Positions 27,190-36,613 are shown, counted from the first letter of the stretch. The stretch: 64,000 nt of DNA from Pseudomonadota bacterium (GCA_947454465.1 CANGJP010000004.1:1-64000), one strand, 5' to 3'. Made by a program: numbers and translations. The notes: generated from the sequence alone by a model not told the origin.

Positions 27190-28334
27190 TGTGGTCAGTA
27201 CTCTGGGCCAATCTCGGCAGAAAACGCTCGCGGATGATCTTGACATTGTCCTCCATTATCGTGGCCTTCATCCTATTCACCCTAGTCGAAGCCTTACAGT
27301 ATGCCCTTATTGGCGGCGTAGATCTGGCCGGCCAGGATCGCTTGATGAGCATGCACAAAGTGTCATTCACACAACCACTACCACGCAGTTACTTAGAACG
27401 AGTACGCGCAGTTGAAGGCGTGCGCTCGGCCATTTCACTAAACTGGTTTGGTGGCTATTTCAAAGATGAACGCACCCAAGTATTTAGCTACCCCGTACTA
27501 GGAGAGACAGCACTGCAAGATGTGTATCCAGAAATCGTCGTCAACCCCGAGCACCTGAGCACGTGGATGCAAGAACGTACCGGCGCATTAGTGGGTCGCG
27601 CCATGGCCGACACCATGGGCTGGAAAGTCAACGATATCGTACCCATTCGTTCTGCAATCTATTTCAAAAAAGACGGTAGTAACACTTGGGACATGAAAAT
27701 AGTAGGCATCTTCGATAATGCGAACGGTGATACCAATGGCCTATATTTCCATTATGACTATTTCAATGAGGGATTAGCCAACCAAGACTATATAGGCTGG
27801 ATTGGCCTACGGCTAAAAGATAAAAACCAAGGTGCACAAGTTGCAGCACATATCGACACGATGTTTGCCAACTCATCAGCCGAAACAAAAACCAGCACCG
27901 AGAAAGCCTTCGTACAAAGCTTCGCCAATCAATTTGGTAATGTCAGCGCTATCGTGACCGTAATCGTCGTGGCTGTATTTTTTACAATGCTGCTTGTTAC
28001 TGCCAACAGTATGGCGCAATCCGTACGCGAACGAACCAGTGAAATAGGCATAATGAAAACCCTAGGTTTTACCAGCACTCAAGTCACTGCCTTAATTCTA
28101 GCAGAAGCCTTATTGATTACTTTTATTGGCGGCCTAATCGGATTATTACTGGGTACGCTGGCAGTGAAAGGTATCGCTGAAGCCGTTAAACAATTTCTTC
28201 CACTGATGACGGTACCTCACCATGCGTACTTTCTTGGCATTACCTGCATGGCATTACTCGGCATAGTGTCCGGTGTAGTGCCCTGCTGGCAAGCCTGGCA
28301 ATTGAAGATTACTGATGCGTTACGACGCGGTTGA
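27189..28334 (+). CDS. FtsX/MacB-type ABC permease, first of two
   Basis: A 381-residue membrane protein with an N-terminal helix (residues about 16-36), a periplasmic domain of about 220 residues, and three C-terminal helices, including FTMLLVTANSMAQSVRERTS followed by EIGIMKTLGFT, the coupling region of FtsX-type permeases. It overlaps the ATPase gene by one base. With the next permease it would form a heterodimer, unlike MacB, which is a homodimer. The substrate cannot be read from sequence. Confidence 0.88.
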   Translation: MWSVLWANLGRKRSRMILTLSSIIVAFILFTLVEALQYALIGGVDLAGQDRLMSMHKVSFTQPLPRSYLERVRAVEGVRSAISLNWFGGYFKDERTQVFSYPVLGETALQDVYPEIVVNPEHLSTWMQERTGALVGRAMADTMGWKVNDIVPIRSAIYFKKDGSNTWDMKIVGIFDNANGDTNGLYFHYDYFNEGLANQDYIGWIGLRLKDKNQGAQVAAHIDTMFANSSAETKTSTEKAFVQSFANQFGNVSAIVTVIVVAVFFTMLLVTANSMAQSVRERTSEIGIMKTLGFTSTQVTALILAEALLITFIGGLIGLLLGTLAVKGIAEAVKQFLPLMTVPHHAYFLGITCMALLGIVSGVVPCWQAWQLKITDALRRG

Positions 28335-28383
28335 ATCCTTTAATTCACACGCTACAACAATCCGCTAAATAATCTTGCTCATC

Positions 28384-29574
28384 ATGCTTAATGACCTATC
28401 ACAAATTACGACAATCACTGTATCCAACCTGCGCAGCATCACCGAACGCAAGGCTGCCTCGATTGTGGCTATTGTGGGGCTGGCAGGCGTGGTGGCCATT
28501 CTGGTTGGCGTACTATCGATGCGAGAAGGCTTTCGCGCTACTCTCGATCAAGCCGGCGCAAAAGACGTGGCTATCGTTTTACGTAGTGGCTCGGCGGCTG
28601 AACTGTCCAGCGGATTAAGCTTAGAGCAAACGCGCATCATCAGTAGTGCCAATTCCGTGGTCAAACAAAACGGAATGTCGGTCGCCTCACCAGAACTGTA
28701 TGTGATCATTGATGTACCGATGCGCAGTACCGGTACTGAAGCCAATGTCCCACTACGTGGCATCAGTACCCAGGCCACCCAGGTACGCAGTCAATTCAAA
28801 CTGATACAGGGGCGCATGTTCACACCGGGACGCTTTGAAGTCATTGTAGGTCGCGGCGCAGCCTCGCAATTTGCTGGACTTGATGTCGGCAAGACCGTTC
28901 GCTGGGGCACCACCGATTGGGATGTCGTCGGTCTCTTCGACGATGGCGGAAGCGTGTCGGAATCTGAAATATGGACCGATGCCACCGTACTGCAAGGTGC
29001 ATATCGTCGCGGGCCCACTTTTCAGTCGGTACGCGCAAAACTCATCTCGGCTGACGCCATTCGCCAATTTAAAGATGAACTCAGCGTCGACCCACGACTC
29101 AATGTACGCGTACTCAGCGAATACGATTACTTTTCAGAGCAATCCAAAAGTTTATCAACACTGATCAATGCGGTGGGCTATACCGTTGCCTTCTTAATGG
29201 GTCTAGGCGCGATCTTTGGTGCCTTAAATACCATGTACTCTGCGGTATCAGCACGCACTCGCGAAATCGCCACTCTACGCGCCATCGGCTTTGGTGCCTG
29301 GCCGGTGGTCAGCTCCGTGGTAGCTGAATCAATGTTACTGGGTTTATTCGGCGGTGCCATAGGCTGTCTGATTGCCTATTTAGGCTTCAACGGTATCCGT
29401 GCATCAACCTTAAACTTTGCCAGCTTCAGCCAAATTACCTTCGCTTTTGCGGTCACGCCCGCACTGCTGCTGAAAGGACTGTTATACGCTTTGGCCTTAT
29501 CGTTTATCGGCGGCATCATGCCCGGTATACGCGCAGCAAAATTACCGATCACTTCCGGCTTGCGCGAACTTTAA
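28384..29574 (+). CDS. FtsX/MacB-type ABC permease, second of two
   Basis: A 396-residue permease built like its neighbour. An N-terminal helix (AASIVAIVGLAGVVAILVGV) precedes a periplasmic domain, including FDDGGSVSESEIWTDATVLQ, and three C-terminal helices with GALNTMYSAVSARTREIATL followed by RAIGFG, the cytoplasmic coupling motif. I use the ATG at 28384; a TTG nine bases upstream is in frame. The sequence is quite unlike the first permease, so the pair probably arose by old duplication. It converges with the PAP2 gene, leaving 19 bases. Confidence 0.88.
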   Translation: MLNDLSQITTITVSNLRSITERKAASIVAIVGLAGVVAILVGVLSMREGFRATLDQAGAKDVAIVLRSGSAAELSSGLSLEQTRIISSANSVVKQNGMSVASPELYVIIDVPMRSTGTEANVPLRGISTQATQVRSQFKLIQGRMFTPGRFEVIVGRGAASQFAGLDVGKTVRWGTTDWDVVGLFDDGGSVSESEIWTDATVLQGAYRRGPTFQSVRAKLISADAIRQFKDELSVDPRLNVRVLSEYDYFSEQSKSLSTLINAVGYTVAFLMGLGAIFGALNTMYSAVSARTREIATLRAIGFGAWPVVSSVVAESMLLGLFGGAIGCLIAYLGFNGIRASTLNFASFSQITFAFAVTPALLLKGLLYALALSFIGGIMPGIRAAKLPITSGLREL

Positions 29575-29593
29575 GTAACTTTTTTGCATCTTG

Positions 29594-30217
29594 CTAGAAA
29601 CGCGTATGAACTCCGATAGTGATGCCATCAGGGAGTACCGAAACCAGCCAAGGTGACTGCCGCGAATGCGCTAGCAGACTTACCCCCGTTCCAAGTGCGA
29701 ACCCTGCCAGCACATCCGTTTGCCAATGACCCCGCACTTTCATGCGCGCAACGGCATCGTAAAACGGCAACAATTCCAGTGCATACACCGCCGGATAATC
29801 ATGTCGATACTCTAAAATGAATGGCGTCACCATGGCAGTCATCACTGTCACTTCACCACTCGGGAAGCTTTGGTGACCGCTGTTGGCAAACCATTCATTC
29901 GGACTTTCACTATCAATGGGACGCTTTCGACTAAATACCCGCTTCAAAATTTGCGACGAAACGGTACCTGCAAGTGTGGCATCCATGGAATACCAGAAGG
30001 TTTTTCCCAGCCTGGTGTCATGCCCAAGCCACAGGGCACCGGCCACATCGACAGCCAAGAGTCCGTTAATGACATTCAGCTGAACCTGCCGATCCCAGAT
30101 GCCACTGTTGTCATAGTCGAGACGATGATCGATACCCAGTGGACCGTCCGCCGCACAAAGTGAGCTAGATAGGAACAGACCCAAAACCATCGTGCTGAAG
30201 TAGCAGAAAAAACGCAT
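29594..30217 (-). CDS. Periplasmic PAP2-family phosphatase with PSGE in place of PSGH
   Basis: A 207-residue protein with a signal peptide (to about residue 23, SSSLCAAD). The acid-phosphatase motifs are KRVFSRKRP (Lys92, Arg99), FPSGEVT (119-123) and ARMKVRGHWQTDVLAG (His164, Asp168). In most PAP2 enzymes the second motif is PSGH, whose His helps in catalysis; here it is Glu122. The nucleophile His164 is kept. Such enzymes remove phosphate from lipid or small phosphates outside the cytoplasm. Activity may be altered, though the change may be normal in this subfamily. It sits next to tRNA-Arg. Confidence 0.85.
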   Translation of the reverse strand: MRFFCYFSTMVLGLFLSSSLCAADGPLGIDHRLDYDNSGIWDRQVQLNVINGLLAVDVAGALWLGHDTRLGKTFWYSMDATLAGTVSSQILKRVFSRKRPIDSESPNEWFANSGHQSFPSGEVTVMTAMVTPFILEYRHDYPAVYALELLPFYDAVARMKVRGHWQTDVLAGFALGTGVSLLAHSRQSPWLVSVLPDGITIGVHTRF

Positions 30218-30289
30218 GAACGTTCCAATATCGAATTCGCATCATCGGCCATTAAAAACGATGCGATGGTGCGCTCTTATATGAATAAT

Positions 30290-30366
30290 GGCGCGCCCGG
30301 AGAGACTCGAACTCCCGACCCCTTGGTTCGAAGCCAAGTGCTCTATCCAACTGAGCTACGGGCGCT
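30290..30366 (-). tRNA. tRNA-Arg (anticodon TCG)
   Basis: On the minus strand a 77-base cloverleaf begins GCGCCCGTAGCTCAGTTGGA. The acceptor stem GCGCCCG pairs with CGGGCGC. The anticodon stem CTTGG/CCAAG encloses the loop CTTCGAA, so the anticodon is TCG, reading CGN arginine codons. The T-arm contains GTTCGAGTC. The 3' CCA is encoded (30290-30292). It lies between the PAP2 gene and the rhlE promoter. Confidence 0.97.
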
Positions 30367-30505
30367 TTATAGATAAGGCAGTTTAACAGCGTCAATCACG
30401 GTCGGCACTACATTGTTGGCGACGATCATCCAAGAAGCAGAGACTGTCAGCATTCGGCCCGCTCAAGGGTTTATGATGGCGGCTCTGGTGACTACAGGTT
30501 TCTAG

Positions 30506-31831
30506 ATGTCATTTACCTCGCTTGGTTTAAATTCTGCCCTTCTACATGCCGTTGCTGAACAAGGCTATGCTGCACCCACAGCCATTCAACGTGCGGCCAT
30601 CCCCGCTATTTTGCAGGGTCGTGATGTGCACGCCGCCGCCCATACGGGTTCGGGTAAAACTGCTGCGTTTGCTCTACCCATCCTGCAATACCTCTCCGTA
30701 GCCACACCCTCTGCTCGCTCACCTCTTGCCCTTGTACTGGTACCCACTCGAGAACTGGCCGCACAAGTCGGTGATGTTTTTAGAGTATTTGCCCGATCGA
30801 TGGCGCACCCAATAAAGATCGTGATTGCCTCGGGTGGCGTGTCCATCAATCCACAAATGCTCGCCATGCGCGGTAGCATCCATATTGTCATTGCCACCCC
30901 AGGCCGCCTACTGGATTTAGTTGATCATAATGCCCTGCAGCTATCTGCGATTAAAACGCTCGTCTTGGATGAAGCCGACCGGATGCTGGACTTAGGCTTT
31001 GCAGACGAACTCAACCGTATCTTGGGGTTACTACCAGAAAAAAGACAAAGCCTGCTATTTTCCGCTACTTTTCCTGATGCGATTAAATCGCTCACCGCAC
31101 AATTACTGCATGATCCAATTGTGATTCGACCCGAACAACACAGTGAATCACGTCCCGCCATTACTCAACGCGCCATCCATATCGATAAAGACAAACGAAC
31201 TCCATTGCTAAGACATTTATTGCAATCAGAAGGCTGGCCAAGAACGCTGGTTTTTGTTGCAACAAAATACGCTACTGAGCATGTGGCAGATAAATTGCGA
31301 CGCAACCACATTAACGCTGCAGCCCTGCATGGTGAACTCAGCCAAGGTGCGCGCACCCAAGCACTGTCCGCCTTCAAGGCCGGCGAACTGCAAGTACTGG
31401 TTGCAACCGATTTAGCCGGCCGAGGCATTGATATTGAGCACCTACCTGCTGTAGTCAATTACGACCTACCGCGCTCCACCGATGATTACGTGCATCGCAT
31501 TGGCCGTACTGCTCGCGCTGGAGCCAGCGGCATAGTCGTCAATTTCATCAGCGCCGACTGTGAACCGCATTTCCGGTTAATTGAGAAACGGCAGCAGCTT
31601 CGCATCACGCGCGAACAGCTCGCAGGCTTTGAACCAAACAGCGTCGTTCCAATGCCGATAGATCGCCACGGAGGCATCAAAGGCAAACGAAAAAGCAAAA
31701 AAGACAAACTGCGCGAAGCCCTTGCCGTAGCAGACCAGTCCGTACCTCTACCCGACCGTCCATCCGCAGCGCCTGCATCAAGCTTTATCTGGCCGACCAA
31801 GCCAACGCGTAATGACGATACATCAAAGTAA
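30506..31831 (+). CDS. DEAD-box RNA helicase, RhlE-like
   Basis: A 441-residue helicase with FTSLGLNSALLHAVAEQGY (Q motif), HTGSGKTAAFALP, PTRELAAQ, DEADRMLDLGF, SATFP, ATDLAGRGIDIE and HRIGRTARAG. It lacks the RNA-binding domain of DeaD and ends in a short basic tail (GIKGKRKSKKDK), as in RhlE proteins that act in ribosome assembly and RNA decay. AGG lies seven bases before the ATG. A radical SAM gene follows after 24 bases and may share its transcript. Assignment to RhlE over RhlB or SrmB is by general pattern only. Confidence 0.85.
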   Translation: MSFTSLGLNSALLHAVAEQGYAAPTAIQRAAIPAILQGRDVHAAAHTGSGKTAAFALPILQYLSVATPSARSPLALVLVPTRELAAQVGDVFRVFARSMAHPIKIVIASGGVSINPQMLAMRGSIHIVIATPGRLLDLVDHNALQLSAIKTLVLDEADRMLDLGFADELNRILGLLPEKRQSLLFSATFPDAIKSLTAQLLHDPIVIRPEQHSESRPAITQRAIHIDKDKRTPLLRHLLQSEGWPRTLVFVATKYATEHVADKLRRNHINAAALHGELSQGARTQALSAFKAGELQVLVATDLAGRGIDIEHLPAVVNYDLPRSTDDYVHRIGRTARAGASGIVVNFISADCEPHFRLIEKRQQLRITREQLAGFEPNSVVPMPIDRHGGIKGKRKSKKDKLREALAVADQSVPLPDRPSAAPASSFIWPTKPTRNDDTSK

Positions 31832-31855
31832 GTTCAATCTTTAAGCCCTCAGACC

Positions 31856-32695
31856 ATGACTCATGTGAGCCTAAAACACCTTGATGAACTGTGGATTCAC
31901 ACCGGCACCGCCTGCAATCTTGAATGTCCGTTTTGCCTTGAAGGCTCGCGCCCTGGCGATACGCGACTCGAACGCATCAAGCTGAATGAAATCAAACCGT
32001 ATTTAGATGAAGCCGCGGCACTGGGCGTAAAGCGGTTCTGTTTCACTGGCGGTGAACCCTTAATCGTTAAGGACATCGTCAAAATTCTGGAATATGCCCT
32101 GAACTTGAAGCCTTGCCTCATTCTCAGCAATGGCACCGCACCCTTATTGAAGCGACTCCACCAATTACAGTTACTAAAACAACAAAGGCATTCATTATCG
32201 TTCCGTATCAGCATCGATTATCCGGATCAGCATCGACATGATGTAGCACGTGGTTGGGGAAACTTTCAACGAGCCATGGATGCCCTACAATTGCTCCATG
32301 AACAAGGATTTGCAATCTCGATTGCGCGACAAATGTTGCCGGATGAAAACCCCAGCATAGTCCATGATCGTTATGTACAGCTACTTCAAAAAGCAAGATT
32401 ACCGGTAAATACACAAATTATTGCGCTACCCGAACTTGGAAAACTAGGCACAAAATCGAATCTTTCTGCACCACTTCAAGCCATGGACAGCACAACATCA
32501 CTCATGTGCATGCATAGTCGGATGATTGTGAAAAGCGGGGGACAATTGAGCGTTTACGCCTGTGCATTCACGGACGATGATACGCGGTTTGATTTCGGCC
32601 CCTCACTAACGAGAGCCACACAACAATCGGCATGTCTACAACATCAACGATGCCAGCAATGCACGCGCCACAAAGCCAGTTATAGCGAGAGTTAA
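31856..32695 (+). CDS. Radical SAM protein of unknown function
   Basis: A 279-residue protein. CNLECPFC (Cys20, Cys24, Cys27) is the CxxxCxxC cluster motif, and CFTGGEPLI gives the GGE that holds the SAM amino group. The C-terminal part has further cysteines (SLMCMHSRM, VYACAF, ACLQHQRCQQC), a pattern like SPASM or Twitch domains that bind extra Fe-S clusters, but shorter than usual. Family members modify peptides or small cofactors. I see no precursor peptide gene beside it. Only the rhlE-like helicase upstream is close. Confidence 0.8.
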   Translation: MTHVSLKHLDELWIHTGTACNLECPFCLEGSRPGDTRLERIKLNEIKPYLDEAAALGVKRFCFTGGEPLIVKDIVKILEYALNLKPCLILSNGTAPLLKRLHQLQLLKQQRHSLSFRISIDYPDQHRHDVARGWGNFQRAMDALQLLHEQGFAISIARQMLPDENPSIVHDRYVQLLQKARLPVNTQIIALPELGKLGTKSNLSAPLQAMDSTTSLMCMHSRMIVKSGGQLSVYACAFTDDDTRFDFGPSLTRATQQSACLQHQRCQQCTRHKASYSES

Positions 32696-32706
32696 TGCGA
32701 TCGTAA

Positions 32707-32737
32707 TCGACCTTCCTTCGAATAGTAGGAAGGTCGA
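32707..32737. terminator. 11-bp hairpin between convergent genes
   Basis: TCGACCTTCCT and AGGAAGGTCGA form a perfect 11-pair stem around a nine-base loop. It lies 12 bases after the radical SAM stop and 10 bases after the end of the opposing macB-like gene. No T-run follows on either strand, so it may protect or process both 3' ends, not act as a full intrinsic terminator. Confidence 0.6.
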
Positions 32738-32747
32738 AAGAACAAGA

Positions 32748-33974
32748 TTAGCTGTAACGCAATGCTTCGATTGGATCGAGCTTAGAAGCTCGATAGGCTG
32801 GATATAAACCGAACGCCACCCCCACGAAAGCAGCAAACCCGACTGAAATGATCATAGTATTGGTAGACAAAGAAGTATTCACACTAAAGAAGTGCTGCAA
32901 CACATACGCGCCTCCAACACCGAACAAAAGACCCAACAGCCCGCCCATGATACATATCAATACAGACTCAGCCAAAAACTGTAGCAAGATGTCGCTGCCA
33001 CGCGCACCCACCGCAATGCGCAAACCAATCTCCTTGGTACGCTCAGTCACGGCCACCAACATCATATTCATGATGCCAATACCCCCCACCAGCAAACTAA
33101 TGCCTGCAATGGCGCCAAGCAACAGGGTGAATGTATCGGTGGACTGAGAAACCAGACTGATCATTTCAGCTTGATTACGAACCGTGAAATCATCTTCCGC
33201 ACTGTCAGCGAGACGATGAGCTGTACGCAATTGAAGCGTGAGTTGCTCTTGAAGTGGCGTCATGCTTTCCTTGTCTACAGCCTTGATCCAGATTGCACTA
33301 ACGTACTGATTACCCGACAGACGAGCTTGTGCGGTGGTATAAGGAACCAGCACAAGATCATCGTTATCCCCACCAAAACCCGACCCTGATTCTTTGAGCG
33401 TACCAATCACGGTAAAAGGGATACGCCCAATACGGATTTGCTGTCCTACAGGGTCTTCACCAGCAAATAATTCTGTAATGACCGTCTGCCCTACTACGGC
33501 TACCGTTGCACGGTTCTGTTGCTCAGCCTCACTGAACATGACACCGGTATCAATTTCACGATTACGGACATTAAGATAATCAACGCTCACGCCATTCACA
33601 CTGCTGGAATAATTTGAAGCGCCCCAGATCAACTGGCCAGTAGCATTAACGATAGGGGTCAGCCCAGACGATGAAGTCAAAGTTTTGCGCAAGAAGTCCA
33701 CATCCGTAATAGACAGCGTGCTGCGCGAACCGGAAGACGAACCACGACCAGAACTCACACCACCAGTACGGGTTGAATTCGAACTCACAATCAACAGGTT
33801 ACTGCCCATGGCAGAGATGCGTGCTACCACGGTGTCTTGAGCTCCCTGACCTACGGCTGTCATTGCGATAACTGAACCCACACCAATCACGATACCCAGT
33901 AACGTTAATAGGGTTCTCAGCCAATTTAGACGAATGCTCTGAATCGCCGTCTTGAGCAATAGCCAATAGGTCAT
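32748..33974 (-). CDS. MacB-type ABC permease (split from its ATPase)
   Basis: A 408-residue permease: N-terminal helix in LRTLLTLLGIVIGVGSVIAM, a periplasmic MacB domain of about 230 residues with a Ser/Gly/Arg-rich stretch (TRTGGVSSGRGSSSGSRSTL), and three C-terminal helices with the coupling motif AVTERTKEIGLRIAVGARGSD. In E. coli MacB the ATPase is fused to this part; here the ATPase is a separate gene upstream, overlapping by four bases (ATGA). With the adaptor at 34724 it should form a tripartite pump. The substrate is not evident. Confidence 0.9.
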   Translation of the reverse strand: MTYWLLLKTAIQSIRLNWLRTLLTLLGIVIGVGSVIAMTAVGQGAQDTVVARISAMGSNLLIVSSNSTRTGGVSSGRGSSSGSRSTLSITDVDFLRKTLTSSSGLTPIVNATGQLIWGASNYSSSVNGVSVDYLNVRNREIDTGVMFSEAEQQNRATVAVVGQTVITELFAGEDPVGQQIRIGRIPFTVIGTLKESGSGFGGDNDDLVLVPYTTAQARLSGNQYVSAIWIKAVDKESMTPLQEQLTLQLRTAHRLADSAEDDFTVRNQAEMISLVSQSTDTFTLLLGAIAGISLLVGGIGIMNMMLVAVTERTKEIGLRIAVGARGSDILLQFLAESVLICIMGGLLGLLFGVGGAYVLQHFFSVNTSLSTNTMIISVGFAAFVGVAFGLYPAYRASKLDPIEALRYS

Positions 33975-34708
33975 GCCGCCACTCCCGGATGTTCTATTTT
34001 TGTATCACCAATAACCAAGCCATCACGGACTTCAATTTTACGATTGGTGTTGGCAGCAATATTCGGATCGTGGGTAATGATCATCACCGTAGTACCCTGA
34101 CGATTGAGTTCTTTAAACAAATTAAGAATGTCACGGGCAGTATTACTATCGAGATTACCTGTCGGTTCATCCGCCATCAGCAGTGAGGGTTTGTTCACCA
34201 AAGCACGGGCAATGGCCACACGCTGCTGCTGCCCACCAGACATCTGGGTAGGTCGATTATTTAATTTATCTCCAAGTCCCGTGCGCTCCAATGCCGCCAC
34301 AGCTGCCGCACGCATATCGGGATGTTTTCTAAGGTGATCGTAGCCAAGCGGCAACATCACATTTTCTAGTGCGGTTAACCGCGGCAGCAAATGGAAGCTC
34401 TGAAAAATAAAACCCAGAACCTGATTACGGACCGCTGCCAAATCATCTGAATTCATTTTATTGATATGGTGACCTGCCAACCAGTAATCACCGCCAGTAG
34501 GTCGATCAAGGCAACCCAGAATATTCAATAACGTGGATTTACCAGAACCAGACTGGCCAATGATAGACACCAACTCACCTTCATGGATGTCGATATCAAC
34601 ACCGCGCAAGGCCCAAAAGTCCTCACCCAAGTGATACATCTTGGTCAGACCACGTACACGAAGCAGGGGCATCCCTGCTTCGGCCGCTTCTTTAAAAGCA
34701 TTAGACAT
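33971..34708 (-). CDS. MacB-type ABC ATP-binding protein
   Basis: A 245-residue ATPase with [20 protein letters not shown] (Walker A), [18 protein letters not shown] (Q-loop), [15 protein letters not shown] (signature), [12 protein letters not shown] (Walker B) and [10 protein letters not shown] (switch His). It starts 15 bases after the adaptor gene stop and its own stop overlaps the permease start, so the three genes form one operon: adaptor, ATPase, permease. Confidence 0.93.
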   Translation of the reverse strand: MSNAFKEAAEAGMPLLRVRGLTKMYHLGEDFWALRGVDIDIHEGELVSIIGQSGSGKSTLLNILGCLDRPTGGDYWLAGHHINKMNSDDLAAVRNQVLGFIFQSFHLLPRLTALENVMLPLGYDHLRKHPDMRAAAVAALERTGLGDKLNNRPTQMSGGQQQRVAIARALVNKPSLLMADEPTGNLDSNTARDILNLFKELNRQGTTVMIITHDPNIAANTNRKIEVRDGLVIGDTKIEHPGVAA

Positions 34709-34723
34709 GTGCGCCCCTATGAC

Positions 34724-36490
34724 TTATCTGCCACCACCGCCACCCATGCCACTGAAACCGCCCCCACCACTGCCACCACCAAACCCACCGGAGGTACCAA
34801 ATCCCTGTAATGCATTACGACTGCTCGACGAAGTGGAAGAACTTGAACTGTTAGGATTGATCACTCGAGTGACAATCTCATCACCTTCTTTCAAGGCGTC
34901 TGCATTAAGCGGCTCAACAGCTGAACTGGTGAGGTCACTGGCTAACACACGAACAGGTACGCGATAAGCCTTACCCTCTGCATTGACCATCCATACAGCT
35001 GTACGGATAGTGCGAGCACCGCCAGAATGACTACTACTCTGACCCATGTCCTTGGATCCAGACATACCACCGCCCATGGCACCGGTGGAAGAACCACCCT
35101 CACTGGACGCAACTAGCGAACCACCCGCCTCACCGGACTGAGCTCTATCACGACCGGACATGCCGCCACCGGCACCTGATGACGATGTCCCAGCATCACT
35201 GGCCATGCTTCTGTCACGACCGGACATACCACCTACGGAACCATCAGAAGAACCGCCACCATCTGCACCAGAACGCATACCGCCACCAGTATGTTCGCCA
35301 TTTTGGCCTCGTTCCCTTTGACCAGACATACCACTTCCAGAGGAGCCTGAAGAAGCCGCGCCATCTTCCCTAGCCAACATACCACCGGCACTATGACTGC
35401 TCTGTACTTTTTCAGTAGACATACCGATGGCAGCAACACTGACGCTTGAGGATGAACCAACCGTCACTGATGAGGCTTGCTTCCCATCTGCAACCTGTGC
35501 CGACTGACTGGACTCTGCTTGTGCCTTAAGCGGACCCACATCAGTGGCAACACGCATGTCCGTGGGAATGTTAATGCGCAACGCGCTATTGGGAATAAGC
35601 AAAACATCTTCAAGACTGGATTGAATAAAATTAATCGTGGCGGTCATCCCCGGAAACAACAGTAACTCAGGATTTTCAGCATCCAACACCACGGTATAAG
35701 TGACCACATTCTGGGTTGTCGTGGACTTCAGTCGAACCTGACGTACTGACGCATTAAAGGTTTTGTCTGGAATACCGGACACAGTAAATCGTGCCTTCAT
35801 GCCTTCCTTGATAAGAGGAATCTGTGTTTCATCGACGCTAGCGAGAATCTTCATGGTATGTAGGTCAGAAGAGACGACAAACATAGTCGGCGCCTGCATG
35901 CTGGACTGTACCGTATTACCAGGATCGACATTGCGATTAGAAATAATGCCATCCATCGGGGCACGAATTTCTGCATACTGTAGTTGTACGTTTTGCTTGT
36001 TGAAATCGGTGGTGGCCGCGTCAAGCTGCGCCTTAGAGGTACTGACAGCCACTTGCAAGGTACGTAAGTCCTTATCAGAAAGGTAACCCTTCGCATGTAA
36101 GGGCTTGCCATCTTCCAACTGTTGAACCGCTTCTTTATATGCCGTTTGACGTTGAGCCAATGTTGCTCGTGATGAATCCACTTGAGCTTGCAGAGTTTGC
36201 GGATCGATGACAGCCATCAAATCGCCTTTCTTCACGTAATCATTAAAATCAACCAACACTTTGGTCACGATCCCTGAGACCTGCGCCCCCACAGTCACGT
36301 CTTGCAAAGCAGACAATTGGCCGGTTGAGGCGATGGTTTCAACCAAATTACCCCGTTTCACCGCCGTTTTATCCAGCGTTATAACATCCGTTTTCTTAGC
36401 CTGTTTAGACCAGTAGTACACACCACCAGCGGCAACTAGGGCGACCAGAATCCATACACCGTAACGGCGAGGGCGAGAAATTGCGTTCAT
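34724..36490 (-). CDS. MacA-like periplasmic adaptor with a long Gly/Ser/Met-rich insertion
   Basis: A 588-residue membrane fusion protein, far longer than MacA (371 in E. coli). An N-terminal anchor (YGVWILVALVAAGGVYYW) is followed by the lipoyl half ALQDVTVGAQVSGIVTKVLV, a hairpin region (about 105-170), IRAPMDGIISNRNVDPGNTV, and a beta-barrel up to LLIPNSALRIN near 305. A low-complexity block of about 165 residues (326-491) then interrupts the protein before the membrane-proximal domain resumes at AVWMVNAEGKAYRVPVRV. The last 35 residues are Ser- then Gly-rich (FGGGSGGGGFSGMGGGGG). The core folds match MacA; the insert and tail do not. It heads the operon. Confidence 0.88.
   Translation of the reverse strand: MNAISRPRRYGVWILVALVAAGGVYYWSKQAKKTDVITLDKTAVKRGNLVETIASTGQLSALQDVTVGAQVSGIVTKVLVDFNDYVKKGDLMAVIDPQTLQAQVDSSRATLAQRQTAYKEAVQQLEDGKPLHAKGYLSDKDLRTLQVAVSTSKAQLDAATTDFNKQNVQLQYAEIRAPMDGIISNRNVDPGNTVQSSMQAPTMFVVSSDLHTMKILASVDETQIPLIKEGMKARFTVSGIPDKTFNASVRQVRLKSTTTQNVVTYTVVLDAENPELLLFPGMTATINFIQSSLEDVLLIPNSALRINIPTDMRVATDVGPLKAQAESSQSAQVADGKQASSVTVGSSSSVSVAAIGMSTEKVQSSHSAGGMLAREDGAASSGSSGSGMSGQRERGQNGEHTGGGMRSGADGGGSSDGSVGGMSGRDRSMASDAGTSSSGAGGGMSGRDRAQSGEAGGSLVASSEGGSSTGAMGGGMSGSKDMGQSSSHSGGARTIRTAVWMVNAEGKAYRVPVRVLASDLTSSAVEPLNADALKEGDEIVTRVINPNSSSSSTSSSSRNALQGFGTSGGFGGGSGGGGFSGMGGGGGR
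35018..35515 (-). repeat. Repeat-bearing low-complexity insert in the MacA-like adaptor
   Basis: The coded block (residues 326-491) contains four copies of GMSG followed by charged residues: GMSGQRERGQ at 387, GMSGRDRSM at 421, GMSGRDRAQ at 443 and GMSGSKDMGQ at 475. Ser/Gly/Ala stretches separate them. Methionine and histidine are unusually frequent. The reading frame is intact, so the array was kept as protein. It looks like expansion of a short repeat. Confidence 0.8.
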
Positions 36491-36613
36491 GGGCTATTCG
36501 CTATGAATGAAGAATCAGTAAGTATAGGGCTTTCGTGAATCCGAATGATCGCAAAATGGGCTGACCAGTAATCGTAATTAGTGCAAAGTTGCGTTAAGCG
36601 GGCACGAATAATC

